This document shows positions 1 to 7,746 of a stretch of DNA of 40,212 nt, one piece after another. Under the pieces are notes generated by a model. That model was not told the DNA's origin. It saw nothing but the letters and a program-made list of their open reading frames with translations, and did not search any database. The first letter of the stretch is position 1. Each line of letters starts with the position of its first letter. Source of the DNA: Opitutus sp. (GTDB taxonomy: Bacteria > Verrucomicrobiota > Verrucomicrobiae > Opitutales > Opitutaceae); contig SIBR01000035.1 in assembly GCA_009695065.1 (NCBI GenBank), forward strand, positions 1-40,212, written 5' to 3'. Position numbers and translations under genes: made by a program.

Positions 1-2
1 CC

Positions 3-830
3 GCCCGGCAGCCCGCCACGCTGGCGATCGGCCGCGCCACCATCGGCGAATGGATGTTCAACCGCCGCCCGATCAAGCCCGACAGCACGGTGCTCAGCAT
101 GCTGAACCCGGCCGATCCGTACGTGCTCGGCCAGGGCCTGCGCTTCGGCACGGTTGACCCGACAATGACGGTCCTGAGCCTGCGCGCGGCCGATGGCAAA
201 GGCATCGCGACGCTCTTCCACGCGCCGATCCATGCGGTCGCGATCTACGGCAAATTCCCCGGGATTTCGGCCGACTGGCCGGGCGCGGTCGTGCAGCGTC
301 TGCGCGCCGCCGCGGTCGGCGAACCCGTTTTCCTGCAGGGCTGCGCCGGCGACATCGTGCCGGCCCGGCGCGGGTTCGAGGCTGTCAAAGTCATGGCCGA
401 TGGAATCGCGGAGCGCATTCTCGCCGCACAGAAGGTCGCGGTGCGTCTGGAACCCGGCCCGCTGCGCACTTCCCGTGCGATCGTCGGCGCGCCGGCCACC
501 GCGGCCGCCGGCCGCGATCTGAGCCGCAGCAACCTCGACTGCGAGGTGCAAGTGGTGACGATGGGGACGCTGGCCATCGTCACGCTCCCCGGCGAACCGC
601 TGTCGGGCCTCAGCACGACAATCCAGGAACGGTCGCCGTTCCCCCACACGATCGTGCTGGGCTATTCGAATGGACGCGGCATCGGCTACGTCGGGCTGCC
701 CGGCACCAAGATCAAGGGCGGCTACGAGATGAGCGACGTCGGTCACGGCGCCGATGAGGCGGGCGGATTTCTCGTGGATTCGGCCGTGCGACTCCTGAAG
801 GAACACGCGGGTGCGCCGAAACCCCGATAA
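3..830 (+). CDS. Neutral/alkaline ceramidase-like protein, C-terminal part (5' end outside window)
   Basis: The reading frame is open from the first bases of the window, so the gene starts upstream and only its 3' part (about 275 codons) is visible. The ATG at 54 is internal to the frame and is not taken as the start. The sequence has the look of the neutral/alkaline non-lysosomal ceramidase N-terminal domain family: a segment reading FHAPIHAV, then QGCAGDIVP (the conserved G-C-A-G-D stretch), and a later region with LPGEPLSG and LGYSNGRGIGYVG. Family members hydrolyse the N-acyl bond of ceramides, but many bacterial relatives are annotated only as ceramidase-like and may act on other substrates. 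The protein is usually exported; the signal peptide would lie outside the window. The hydrolase gene at 843 follows after 12 bases on the same strand and may be co-transcribed. Confidence 0.72.
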   Translation, partial: ARQPATLAIGRATIGEWMFNRRPIKPDSTVLSMLNPADPYVLGQGLRFGTVDPTMTVLSLRAADGKGIATLFHAPIHAVAIYGKFPGISADWPGAVVQRLRAAAVGEPVFLQGCAGDIVPARRGFEAVKVMADGIAERILAAQKVAVRLEPGPLRTSRAIVGAPATAAAGRDLSRSNLDCEVQVVTMGTLAIVTLPGEPLSGLSTTIQERSPFPHTIVLGYSNGRGIGYVGLPGTKIKGGYEMSDVGHGADEAGGFLVDSAVRLLKEHAGAPKPR

Positions 831-842
831 CGGCCGGCCGTC

Positions 843-1655
843 ATGTTCCGCCGCCCGCCGAAAGCGCTCCCAGCACTCGGAAAATTTCTGTCGCGAATCC
901 TGCTCGCCGGCGTCGCGACCGCCGCGGCGCAGGTGGAGAAGAAACTCCCGCTGCCGGGCGAGGTATTTCAAATCGAAGGGCACACCGCGTTCGTCATCGC
1001 CCCGGATCGCAGGACGGCCGGTGAGCCGACACCGTGGGTTTGGTATGCGCCCACGCTGCCAAATCTTCCCGCGCAGCCGGAGAAGTGGATGTTCGAACGT
1101 TTTCTCAAGGCGGGCATCGCCATCGCTGGAATCGACGCCGGCGAATCCTACGGCAGCCCGGACGGATGCGCGCTGTATTGCGCGCTCTACCGGGAGCTGA
1201 CGCTACGGCGGGGCTTTTCGGGAAAACCCGTGCTGCTCGGCCGGAGCCGGGGCGGGCTCATGACGTTGAACTGGGCCGTGGAGAATCCGACCAAGGTCGC
1301 CGGTTTCGCGGGCATCTACCCAGTGTGCAACCTCGCGAGCTATCCCGGCCTGCCGAAAGCGGCCGGAGCGTTTCATCTTACGGCGGCACAACTCGAGACG
1401 CAGCTGACGCAGCACAACCCGATCGACCGCCTCGCCCCGCTGGCCCGCGCCCGCGTGCCGCTGTTCGCGATCCACGGCGACGTGGACAAACTCGTTCCCC
1501 TCGAGGCGAATTCCGGTGAAATGGAGAAACGCTATCGCGCGCTGGGCGGGACGATGACGCTCATCGTGCCCCGCAACCAGGGCCACAACATGTGGCCCGG
1601 CTTTTTCGAGAGCGAGGAACTGGTGCAGTTCGTCGTGCGCCACGCGCGACCGTAA
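843..1655 (+). CDS. Alpha/beta hydrolase (prolyl-oligopeptidase/dienelactone-hydrolase type), probably exported
   Basis: A 270-residue protein with a hydrophobic N-terminal segment (about residues 12-30, ending in TAAAQ) that could be a signal peptide. The nucleophile elbow reads GRSRGG (G-x-S-x-G), the acid loop is HGDVDKLVP and the catalytic histidine lies in QGHNMWPG, in the order expected of the alpha/beta-hydrolase fold. Substrate cannot be read from sequence; neighbouring families include S9 peptidases, xylan or carbohydrate esterases and dienelactone hydrolases. It starts 12 bases after the ceramidase-like gene, which suggests one transcript and perhaps a shared role in degrading extracellular esters or amides. 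It converges with the xerD-like gene, with only 13 bases between the two stops. No Shine-Dalgarno sequence precedes the ATG. Confidence 0.75.
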   Translation: MFRRPPKALPALGKFLSRILLAGVATAAAQVEKKLPLPGEVFQIEGHTAFVIAPDRRTAGEPTPWVWYAPTLPNLPAQPEKWMFERFLKAGIAIAGIDAGESYGSPDGCALYCALYRELTLRRGFSGKPVLLGRSRGGLMTLNWAVENPTKVAGFAGIYPVCNLASYPGLPKAAGAFHLTAAQLETQLTQHNPIDRLAPLARARVPLFAIHGDVDKLVPLEANSGEMEKRYRALGGTMTLIVPRNQGHNMWPGFFESEELVQFVVRHARP

Positions 1656-1668
1656 AGGCCCCCGCCCG

Positions 1669-2625
1669 TCATTTCGCCGTCGGGGTCTGTTTCTCCCGGT
1701 TGCGCGGGTGAAATTTCGCGTGGTGGCTGAGGAGCCGCTGGGGTTCCACGGCGGTGTAGATTTGCGTGGTGGAGATGCTCGCGTGCCCGAGCATTTCCTG
1801 AATCGCCCGGAGATCGGCGCCGCCGGTGAGCAGGTGCGTCGCAAAGGAATGCCGCAGCCCGTGGGGCTTGACGTTCTTCGTGATGCCGGCGCGCTTCGCC
1901 TGCTGCTTCACGATCATCCAGAGCGCCACGCGGGAGAGGGCGCCGCCACGGTTGTTGAGGAAAAATTCGCTCCCGGTCTTGGCCTTCACGAGATGTGGCC
2001 GGCCGGAGAGGAGATAAGTCTTGAGGGCGTCGCAGGCCCGGCCGCCGACGGGCACGACCCGCTCCTTCGAACCCTTGCCGAAGACGCGGATAAAGCCGTG
2101 ATCGAGATCGATCTGTTGCAAGCGCAGTGCCGCGAGCTCCGAAACGCGGAGGCCGCTGGAGTAAAACAATTCGAGCAGCGCACGATCCCGCAACGCCCGC
2201 GGGCCACCGTCCCCCGGGGCATCGAGCAGGCGCGTGACCTCCTCCTCGGAAAGGACGGCCGGCATCTTGCGCGCCAGCTTCGGCCCGGTGAGCAGCGCGG
2301 TGAAATCGTCCTCGCGGAATTTTTCGCGCACAAGGAAGCGCGCGAGCATCCGCAGCGCGGTCAGTTTGCGGGCCAGACTCGCCACGGTGTAGCGGGCGCT
2401 GCTCAGCGCACGGATCCAGGCGGCCGCGTTTTCCCCGGTCACACTCCGCCAGTTTTTCGCGCCATGCCGCGCGAGAAACCTACCCGCTTGGTCGAGATCG
2501 AGCCGGTAGCCCGCGATGGTGTTTTTGGCCAGGCCGCGCTCGAGGCTGATGAACCCCAGAAACGCCTCGATGTCCTCGGCGAAAGCCTCCGGCGCCTGGC
2601 TGTGATCGACGCGCGCGGCAGTCAT
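1669..2625 (-). CDS. xerD: Site-specific tyrosine recombinase XerC/XerD family, probably XerD
   Basis: This 318-residue protein matches the usual length of chromosome-dimer resolvases, which act at dif near the replication terminus. An N-terminal SAM-like core-binding domain (about residues 15-105) is followed by the catalytic domain with all six active-site residues in place: R160 in SSGLRVSEL, K184 in GKGSKER, H255 and R258 in HGLRHSFATH, H281 in LGHAS and the nucleophile Y290 in STTQIY. The spacing matches E. coli XerD. The C-terminal tail after the nucleophile is longer than usual and ends NREKQTPTAK. XerC versus XerD cannot be settled from one copy. The gene lies downstream of infA on the same strand after about 145 bases. 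It is chromosomal in composition, unlike the phage-type integrase at 38472. Confidence 0.88.
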   Translation of the reverse strand: MTAARVDHSQAPEAFAEDIEAFLGFISLERGLAKNTIAGYRLDLDQAGRFLARHGAKNWRSVTGENAAAWIRALSSARYTVASLARKLTALRMLARFLVREKFREDDFTALLTGPKLARKMPAVLSEEEVTRLLDAPGDGGPRALRDRALLELFYSSGLRVSELAALRLQQIDLDHGFIRVFGKGSKERVVPVGGRACDALKTYLLSGRPHLVKAKTGSEFFLNNRGGALSRVALWMIVKQQAKRAGITKNVKPHGLRHSFATHLLTGGADLRAIQEMLGHASISTTQIYTAVEPQRLLSHHAKFHPRNREKQTPTAK

Positions 2626-2769
2626 CGTGGTTCGGTCGGTCCAAACGGAGCGGAAATCCCAACGCGTTCAAAAGCAGCCCGTCTCCGAGAACTCACCGGA
2701 TCCGCGCGATTGGCCAGCCCGTTTCACGAAACGTTCGACCACCGGACCGGCCGGAATGCAGCCCGTCGC

Positions 2770-3036
2770 TTAATACGAACGGCGCCGCGGCGGCGGCACG
2801 TAGTTCGAATTGGTTTCCTTCATCCGGAAGGTGATGCGCGCCTTCTCCAGATCGTAGGGACTCATCTCCATTTTCACCATGTCGCCCGCGGCGATCTTGA
2901 TGAAATTCTTGCGCAGCTTGCCCGAAATATGGGCCAACACCACGTGGCCGTTGGAGAGTTGCACCTTGAACATCGTGCCGGGCAAAACCGACACGACCCG
3001 GCCCTCGACTTCGATCGCGTTGTTATCAGCGGACAT
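2770..3036 (-). CDS. infA: Translation initiation factor IF-1 with C-terminal extension
   Basis: The product is an 88-residue S1/OB-fold protein. The N-terminal part is diagnostic for IF-1: [19 protein letters not shown], then [32 protein letters not shown] and [10 protein letters not shown]-1 binds the 30S A-site region and helps IF-2 and IF-3 select the initiator tRNA. The usual length is about 72 residues; here a tail of roughly a dozen residues rich in proline and arginine ([10 protein letters not shown]) follows the standard end. Upstream bases before the ATG show no purine-rich ribosome-binding site. The xerD-like gene lies downstream on the same strand. Confidence 0.95.
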   Translation of the reverse strand: MSADNNAIEVEGRVVSVLPGTMFKVQLSNGHVVLAHISGKLRKNFIKIAAGDMVKMEMSPYDLEKARITFRMKETNSNYVPPPRRRSY

Positions 3037-3145
3037 GGTTAACGCGGGTTAGGCAGAGGCAGCGGAGCATCATAGGTTCGTTCGTCAAAAGCCCTTGTTA
3101 GGCAGAAACGAGCCCGCCGAGTCAAGGTTTCCCGTCGTGAGTGCC

Positions 3146-3162
3146 GGCCGGATCACCGGCCG
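3146..3162. repeat. Short GC-rich hairpin between infA and tadA
   Basis: A palindrome with a perfect arm of about six to seven base pairs (GGCCGG, loop ATCA, CCGGCC) lies in the divergent region between infA and tadA. It has no T-run on either side, so it is not a standard intrinsic terminator. It could be an operator or a chance GC palindrome. The rest of this roughly 190-base gap shows no clear motif. Confidence 0.25.
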
Positions 3163-3225
3163 CGATGCCGCAGGATTGCCATGTCACGACGCTCCTCGCA
3201 ATCAGACAGGGGCAAACGCCCTGCC

Positions 3226-3750
3226 ATGGCCAATCTTTCGCCACCTCCCTGTCCGTTCGAAAAGCAATTTCCGTCGCAACTGGTGCGCGACGACGTGTTC
3301 TTCATGAGCCTCGCCTACAACCAGGCGATCGACGCGTGGCGGCAGGACGAAGTGCCCATCGGCGCGGTGATCGAGGTCGGCGGAGAAGTGATCGCCGCCG
3401 CCCACAACACCGTGGAAGGTGCGGGCGACCCGACCGCCCACGCCGAGATCCTCGCGATCACGCAGGCCGCCGCGAAACTCGGCAACTGGCGACTGGAGGG
3501 TGCGACGGTCTATGTCACCAAGGAGCCTTGCCCGATGTGTTCGGGGGCGATGCTGATGTCGCGCGTGCGCCGGGTCTGCTACGCGGTGCCCGACCCCAAG
3601 ATGGGCTGCCTCGGCGGCGCGACGAACCTCAACGATCTGCCGCGCGTGAACCACCACGTCGAACTCACCGCGGGTGGCGTGCTGGAGACTGAGTGTCGCG
3701 ATTTGCTGCAGGCGTTTTTCAAAATGAAGCGCCTCGCGCCGGAGGAGTAA
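3226..3750 (+). CDS. tadA: tRNA-specific adenosine deaminase TadA
   Basis: TadA converts the wobble adenosine A34 of tRNA-Arg(ACG) to inosine. The cytidine/deoxycytidylate deaminase zinc motifs are complete: TAHAE with the zinc histidine and catalytic glutamate, and PCPMCSGAM with the two zinc cysteines. The substrate-side region VRRVCYAVPDPKMGCLGG is typical of TadA. The start is uncertain: an in-frame ATG at 3181 would add 15 residues (MSRRSSQSDRGKRPA), while the ATG at 3226 gives 174 residues. The core deaminase fold begins at RDDVFFMSLAYNQAI, so both versions carry an N-terminal addition relative to the approximately 150-residue family norm. The neighbours are unrelated housekeeping genes. 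Confidence 0.9.
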   Translation: MANLSPPPCPFEKQFPSQLVRDDVFFMSLAYNQAIDAWRQDEVPIGAVIEVGGEVIAAAHNTVEGAGDPTAHAEILAITQAAAKLGNWRLEGATVYVTKEPCPMCSGAMLMSRVRRVCYAVPDPKMGCLGGATNLNDLPRVNHHVELTAGGVLETECRDLLQAFFKMKRLAPEE

Positions 3751-3915
3751 TCGGCTCGGGCCACCGCAGCGCGGCCCGAATTCCGGGCGCACGAGTAGCC
3801 GTTGCCGGAACGGAAACGTGGCGACAAAGACACAGGGGAAAGTTGACGCATGCCGCTGCCGGTGCATTGGTTGCCCCTGTCGTTTAGAACCGTCCCAACT
3901 CAAACCCACATTCCC

Positions 3916-4548
3916 ATGGCCTTCGAACTTCCGAAACTACCCTATGCCTTGAACGCGCTCGAGCCGCACATCGACGCCCGGACGATGGAGATCCACCACG
4001 GCAAGCACCACAATGCCTACGTGACGAACGCAAACAACGCGCTGAAGGACCATCCAGCGCTGGCGAATCTCGACGTCAACGCGCTCATCGCCGATCTTAG
4101 CAAGGTTCCGGATGCGATCCGCGGCGCCCTCCGCAACAATGCCGGCGGGCACAGCAACCATTCGTTTTTCTGGACCATCATGGGCCCGGGCAAGGGTGGC
4201 GCCCCCAAGGGCAAGCTCGCCGATGCGATCAACGCCACGTGGCAGTCCTTCGACAACTTCAAGGCCGAGTTCGCCAAAGCCGGCGCGGGCCGTTTCGGCT
4301 CCGGCTGGGCGTGGCTCGTGGTCGGCGCGGACAAGAAGCTCGCGATCGTTTCCACCGCCAACCAGGACAGCCCGCTGATGGGCAAGGCGGTCGCCGGCGC
4401 GGAAGGCAAACCGGTCATCGGCCTCGATGTGTGGGAACACGCCTACTATCTCAACTACCAGAACCGCCGCCCCGACTACATCACGGCGTGGTGGAACGTG
4501 GTGGACTGGGACGCGGCGGAAGCAAACTATCAGGCCGCCGTCGCCTGA
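3916..4548 (+). CDS. sodA: Superoxide dismutase, manganese type
   Basis: A 210-residue Fe/Mn superoxide dismutase that dismutates superoxide to oxygen and hydrogen peroxide in the cytoplasm. Metal ligands are visible: the first histidine in [12 protein letters not shown], the second in [13 protein letters not shown], and Asp and His in LDVWEHAYY. Two second-shell features favour manganese: glycine in NNAGGHSNH and glutamine in [10 protein letters not shown], both as in E. coli SodA; iron enzymes normally carry that glutamine earlier in the chain. The start at ATG 3916 ([17 protein letters not shown]) matches the family; an upstream in-frame ATG at 3850 would add 22 unrelated residues. No signal peptide is present. 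A clear intrinsic terminator follows at 4580-4611. Confidence 0.95.
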   Translation: MAFELPKLPYALNALEPHIDARTMEIHHGKHHNAYVTNANNALKDHPALANLDVNALIADLSKVPDAIRGALRNNAGGHSNHSFFWTIMGPGKGGAPKGKLADAINATWQSFDNFKAEFAKAGAGRFGSGWAWLVVGADKKLAIVSTANQDSPLMGKAVAGAEGKPVIGLDVWEHAYYLNYQNRRPDYITAWWNVVDWDAAEANYQAAVA

Positions 4549-4579
4549 TTCCCGCCGGGAGCGTGCACCGCGCCTCCGC

Positions 4580-4611
4580 AAAAAAACCGCACCGCTGAGG
4601 TGCGGTTTTTT
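4580..4611 (+). terminator. Intrinsic terminator after sodA, symmetric enough to act in both directions
   Basis: A perfect stem of AAAAAACCGCACC with its complement GGTGCGGTTTTTT surrounds the five-base loop GCTGA. The A-run on the left and the T-run on the right make it a good terminator for sodA on the plus strand and for the converging tolB-like gene on the minus strand. Confidence 0.9.
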
Positions 4612-4634
4612 ATGGCGCGCGTGCGCCACCGGGT

Positions 4635-5819
4635 TCACGGCGTCCAGACGTTCGCCTGCATCGCGCCGGTGAAATTCCGGCTGATCGGCGTGCTCTTGCC
4701 GGTCTGGGTGTCGAGGATGCACAGCACGCTCGTGCTGCGATCGCGGGCGGTATAAACGACGTGCCGGCCATCCCCCAGCCAGCAGGGCTCGATACCATCG
4801 AAGCCCGCCTTCGAAACGACCTCCGCTTTGCGCGCCGAAAAATCGTAAACCGCGATCTGGTACTTGCCGCCCGGCACCCGCACCGTGCAGGCGATCTTGT
4901 TCGGATCCCTCCGGCTCCAATCCGGCTCCGCCGAGTACGTGAAGCCCGTCGGCAGCCGTTGCGGTGTTCCTCCGCTGGCGGGTATCGCGTAAAGTTGGGG
5001 GCCCGGCTCCATCGCAAAAACGATCTGGGCGCCATCGGGCCGCCATACCGGAGAAGCCTTGGCCTGCTCGGAGCGCGTCCGCCGCGCGACCTGGCGGCCC
5101 TGCGCGTTGCTCACATAGATCTCCGGCGTGCCCTCGCCGCTCAGGATCATCGCCACCTGCTGCCCGTTGGGGCTGTAGCGCCCCCCGCTGTTGGTGCCGC
5201 GGAAACTCACAAAGGTCGTGCGCTCGTAGGTCCGGAGGTCGTACTGAAAAATATCCGGAAACCCCGACTTGAAGTAGCTCGTGAACAGCAGGCGGTTGCC
5301 GTCCGGCGACCACCGCGGCATCATCACCAGCGAGCGGTCGCTGGTCACGCGCTTGAGTTCGCCCAGAAACAGGTCCGCAACGTAAACTTCCTTCTTGCCC
5401 GTGTTCTCGCCGACGAACGCCAGCCGCGCGGCGAAGAATCCGCGCAGGCCGAGCCCGTTGGTCTGGGCCACCGCCACATCCGCCGCGTGGAGCAAGGCGA
5501 CGCGCGGCGTGGTGCCGGTGACGGTTTGGGAAACCACGGGCGTGCCGCCGGCACCCTTGGTGACATCCACCCGCACCTGCGTGCCCGTGACGGCCGAGAA
5601 GCGGATGTCGTAGACGAACCCGCTCGCGACGAGCTTGTAGCGGCCGTGTGTGTTGAAGGCCTGCAACGCCAGGCTGTTAAACTCGGGGGTGTTGGCGGAC
5701 ACGCGCACGGGAATCGTGTTCTTATCGACATCGACCCGGACCTCGCCAATGCGAACCTGGCCGGAGATGGAAGCGGTACCGATTCCAATCAGCAGGAGGA
5801 GGCGCAGAATTTTTTGCAT
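4635..5819 (-). CDS. tolB: TolB-like periplasmic beta-propeller protein
   Basis: The predicted precursor is 394 residues from the ATG at 5819, which begins MQKILRLLLLIGIGTASISG, a convincing signal peptide. Longer in-frame versions would place 23 residues in front of this peptide and are rejected. An N-terminal TolB_N-like domain is followed by WD40-like PD40 repeats: RWSPDGNRLLFTS, RYSPNGQQVAMIL, VWRPDGAQIVFAM and a later DWSRRDPNKIACT unit. TolB belongs to the Tol-Pal envelope system, where it binds Pal and helps outer-membrane constriction at division. No tolQ, tolR, tolA or pal gene is nearby, so assignment rests on the architecture alone; other exported PD40 propellers are possible. It is divergent from mrp, with about 100 bases between the two starts. 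Confidence 0.8.
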   Translation of the reverse strand: MQKILRLLLLIGIGTASISGQVRIGEVRVDVDKNTIPVRVSANTPEFNSLALQAFNTHGRYKLVASGFVYDIRFSAVTGTQVRVDVTKGAGGTPVVSQTVTGTTPRVALLHAADVAVAQTNGLGLRGFFAARLAFVGENTGKKEVYVADLFLGELKRVTSDRSLVMMPRWSPDGNRLLFTSYFKSGFPDIFQYDLRTYERTTFVSFRGTNSGGRYSPNGQQVAMILSGEGTPEIYVSNAQGRQVARRTRSEQAKASPVWRPDGAQIVFAMEPGPQLYAIPASGGTPQRLPTGFTYSAEPDWSRRDPNKIACTVRVPGGKYQIAVYDFSARKAEVVSKAGFDGIEPCWLGDGRHVVYTARDRSTSVLCILDTQTGKSTPISRNFTGAMQANVWTP

Positions 5820-5921
5820 GAGAAAAAGACGAGCTGAAGAATTACCGGGAAGATGCCTTTCTATTTGCAGGCTATCGCGGCATAACAACTCTTATTTGCT
5901 CACAATCGCACACCTCGCACC

Positions 5922-7034
5922 GTGACTTCCGACGAAATCAAAGAGCAGCTTAAACAGGTAAAATATCCCGGCTTCAGCCGGGATATCGTGTCTTTTGGAC
6001 TCGTGCGTTCGGCGGGCTTCGTCGACGGCACGGCCAAAGTGGCGGTCGCCCTCACGACGAACGATCCGAAGGTGCCGCTCCAGCTAAAGAAGGAAATCGA
6101 GGCCTGTCTGCGAGTGTTGCCCGGCGTCCGGGACATCATCGTCGAGATCTCGGTCGCCGCCGTGAAAGCGCCGGCCGCCGCCGGCCGCCCCACCGGGGGG
6201 GCGACGGCCAACCTCGCGGGCAACAGTTCCGCCGCGAAATCGATCCGCCGCGCCGTTGCTATCGCTTCCGGCAAAGGCGGCGTGGGGAAAAGCACGTTTT
6301 CCGTGAACCTCGCCTGCGCGCTCGCGCAGGTGCTCACGCTGCAGGGCCGGCCGGGACGCGTGGGCTTGATGGATTGCGACATTTACGGCCCCAGCGTACC
6401 GCTGATGATGGGCCTCAAGGGCCGGCCCGAGGTCGAAGGCGACGGCCCGGATGCGGTGCTCGTGCCGATGGAGCGCCACGGTGTGAAGGTCATGAGCATG
6501 GGTTTCCTCGTCGACGACAACACGCCGGTGGTGTGGCGCGGGCCGATGATCATGAAGACGGTGCAGCAGTTCGTCCAAAATGTACGCTGGGGCGAACTCG
6601 ACATCCTGCTCGTCGACCTGCCCCCGGGCACGGGCGACGCTCAACTCTCACTCGTGCAGACCCTGCCGCTCGACGGCGCAGTGATCGTGACAACGCCCCA
6701 GCCGGCGGCCACCAACGTCGCGCGCAAAGGCGGCCTGATGTTTCAAAAGGTCAATGTACCCCTGCTGGGCGTGGCCGAAAACATGAGTTACTTCACCGAT
6801 CCCGCCGGCAACAAACACACCCTGTTTGGCTCGGGTGGCGGCATTCTAACCGCCGAAAAGCTTGGCACCACCCTGCTCGGTCAGGTGCCGCTAATCGCCG
6901 CCATCCGCGAGGGCGGCGACAGCGGCGAACCCATCGTGGTCAGCGCACCGCAAAGCGAAGCCGCGAACGTGTTTCGCACCATCGCCGAAACGTTGCTCAA
7001 CCGCCTGGCGCAGCCGAGCACATTAGGAATGTGA
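5922..7034 (+). CDS. mrp: Mrp/ApbC-family P-loop ATPase with N-terminal MIP18 (DUF59) domain, lacking CxxC
   Basis: The 370-residue product starts at a GTG. Residues 1-85 form an iron-sulfur-assembly MIP18-like domain, a linker rich in Ala, Gly and Pro follows, and the rest is a ParA/MinD-type ATPase. The deviant Walker A reads GKGGVGKST, the switch region holds DCDIYGPSVP, and Walker B is ILLVDLPPGTGD. Mrp/ApbC/NBP35 proteins carry or transfer Fe-S clusters. In most of them a CxxC pair after ENMS binds a bridging cluster; here that site reads ENMSYFTDPAGNKHT with no cysteine, as in some other lineages, so cluster binding by that site is not expected. It begins about 100 bases from the divergent tolB-like gene. 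Confidence 0.88.
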   Translation: MTSDEIKEQLKQVKYPGFSRDIVSFGLVRSAGFVDGTAKVAVALTTNDPKVPLQLKKEIEACLRVLPGVRDIIVEISVAAVKAPAAAGRPTGGATANLAGNSSAAKSIRRAVAIASGKGGVGKSTFSVNLACALAQVLTLQGRPGRVGLMDCDIYGPSVPLMMGLKGRPEVEGDGPDAVLVPMERHGVKVMSMGFLVDDNTPVVWRGPMIMKTVQQFVQNVRWGELDILLVDLPPGTGDAQLSLVQTLPLDGAVIVTTPQPAATNVARKGGLMFQKVNVPLLGVAENMSYFTDPAGNKHTLFGSGGGILTAEKLGTTLLGQVPLIAAIREGGDSGEPIVVSAPQSEAANVFRTIAETLLNRLAQPSTLGM

Positions 7035-7056
7035 CATTTAGGAAACATTGCAGGCA

Positions 7057-7086
7057 TTGACAGTCCCCGGCCCGTCGCTCTCATCT
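7057..7086 (+). promoter_or_regulatory. Candidate sigma-70 promoter upstream of the 95-residue protein gene
   Basis: A perfect -35 hexamer TTGACA (7057-7062) is followed after 18 bases by TCATCT, a weak match to TATAAT. The start codon at 7100 would give a very short leader. Supported by the -35 only. Confidence 0.35.
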
Positions 7087-7099
7087 TAACTCGCGCTGC

Positions 7100-7387
7100 A
7101 TGACTTCTCCCGCTCAAGAGCCTTCGACGTCCCGAGAGTTCGTGAAACAGTCCAGCCTCTACCAAGAGTTTCTGGCGGAACGTGAGGAAATCCTGAAGCA
7201 CAAGTGGTTGGAGTCGGAGCGACTTGGATACGATATCGGTTTCGAATGGGCTCTGCTGGACTGGATCCGCAAACACCGGGAAAGCTGGCGCGCCGCCCGC
7301 CGGCAACATCATCAGCATCTCCAGCCGCAATCGATCGAATCCACGAACCCCTTCACGGTGTCCGCCAGCGACAAGAAGGCGATGTGA
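7100..7387 (+). CDS. Small charged protein of unknown function
   Basis: A 95-residue protein without signal peptide or membrane segment. The middle reads as a compact conserved-looking block: SSLYQEFLAEREEIL, then KHKWLESERLGYDIGFE and WALLDWIRKHRESWR, rich in Trp and in alternating acidic and basic residues, so probably helical. The C-terminal third is rich in Gln, His and Ser and may be disordered. I do not recognise a named family with certainty. It lies downstream of mrp by 65 bases on the same strand but has its own possible promoter. It ends before a terminator-like hairpin shared with the converging rpmG. Confidence 0.7.
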   Translation: MTSPAQEPSTSREFVKQSSLYQEFLAEREEILKHKWLESERLGYDIGFEWALLDWIRKHRESWRAARRQHHQHLQPQSIESTNPFTVSASDKKAM

Positions 7388-7415
7388 GCGTTCCGCGGGA
7401 CGGTTGCCCGGGCGG

Positions 7416-7449
7416 ATAAAAAGAAAAAGCCGGGCGCGAGGCCCGGCTT
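7416..7449 (-). terminator. Intrinsic terminator of rpmG
   Basis: A nine-base-pair stem AAGCCGGGC / GCCCGGCTT with loop GCGAG is followed on the minus strand by a long T-rich stretch (TTTTTCTTTTT). It is placed just after the rpmG stop. On the plus strand the same stem is followed by AAATTT, so it may also stop reading from the 95-residue gene, less efficiently. Confidence 0.85.
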
Positions 7450-7482
7450 AAATTTCCGACCGCGAAACGCGGTGACCACGGA

Positions 7483-7647
7483 TTACTTGATCTCCTTGTG
7501 GAGCGTGTGGCGCTTGAGGAAGGGGTTGTATTTCTTCTTCTCGATGCGCTCGGTCACGGTCTTCTTGTTGCGCTTGGTGAGGTAGCGAGAGACCGGCTTG
7601 CCCTCTTTCTTGGCTTCGGTGCACTCCAGGATGACTTGTTCTTGCAT
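7483..7647 (-). CDS. rpmG: 50S ribosomal protein L33
   Basis: This 54-residue basic protein reads [13 protein letters not shown], then [17 protein letters not shown] and [17 protein letters not shown], which is the full L33 pattern (x-x-YxTxKNK, lE-KKYnP-lrkH). L33 sits near the E site of the large subunit. Only one cysteine is present, so this is the zinc-independent C-minus type. The ATG at 7647 has no Shine-Dalgarno sequence. A terminator lies immediately downstream. The diadenylate cyclase fusion gene lies 99 bases upstream on the same strand and may share a transcript. Confidence 0.95.
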   Translation of the reverse strand: MQEQVILECTEAKKEGKPVSRYLTKRNKKTVTERIEKKKYNPFLKRHTLHKEIK

Positions 7648-7746
7648 GGTTTAAATGGGTTGAAGGGTCAGAGAAAAGGGCGCTACCCGGCCGGTGCAAC
7701 CCCAAAGTAGCAGCCGGGTCCGCCTTACGGCGCCGGCCATCCGGCC

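Noticed and set aside
1708..3042. A 444-codon open frame on the plus strand
   Set aside because: It lies antisense to both xerD and infA, whose motifs are complete; its translation is Arg/Ala/Gly-rich without any domain.
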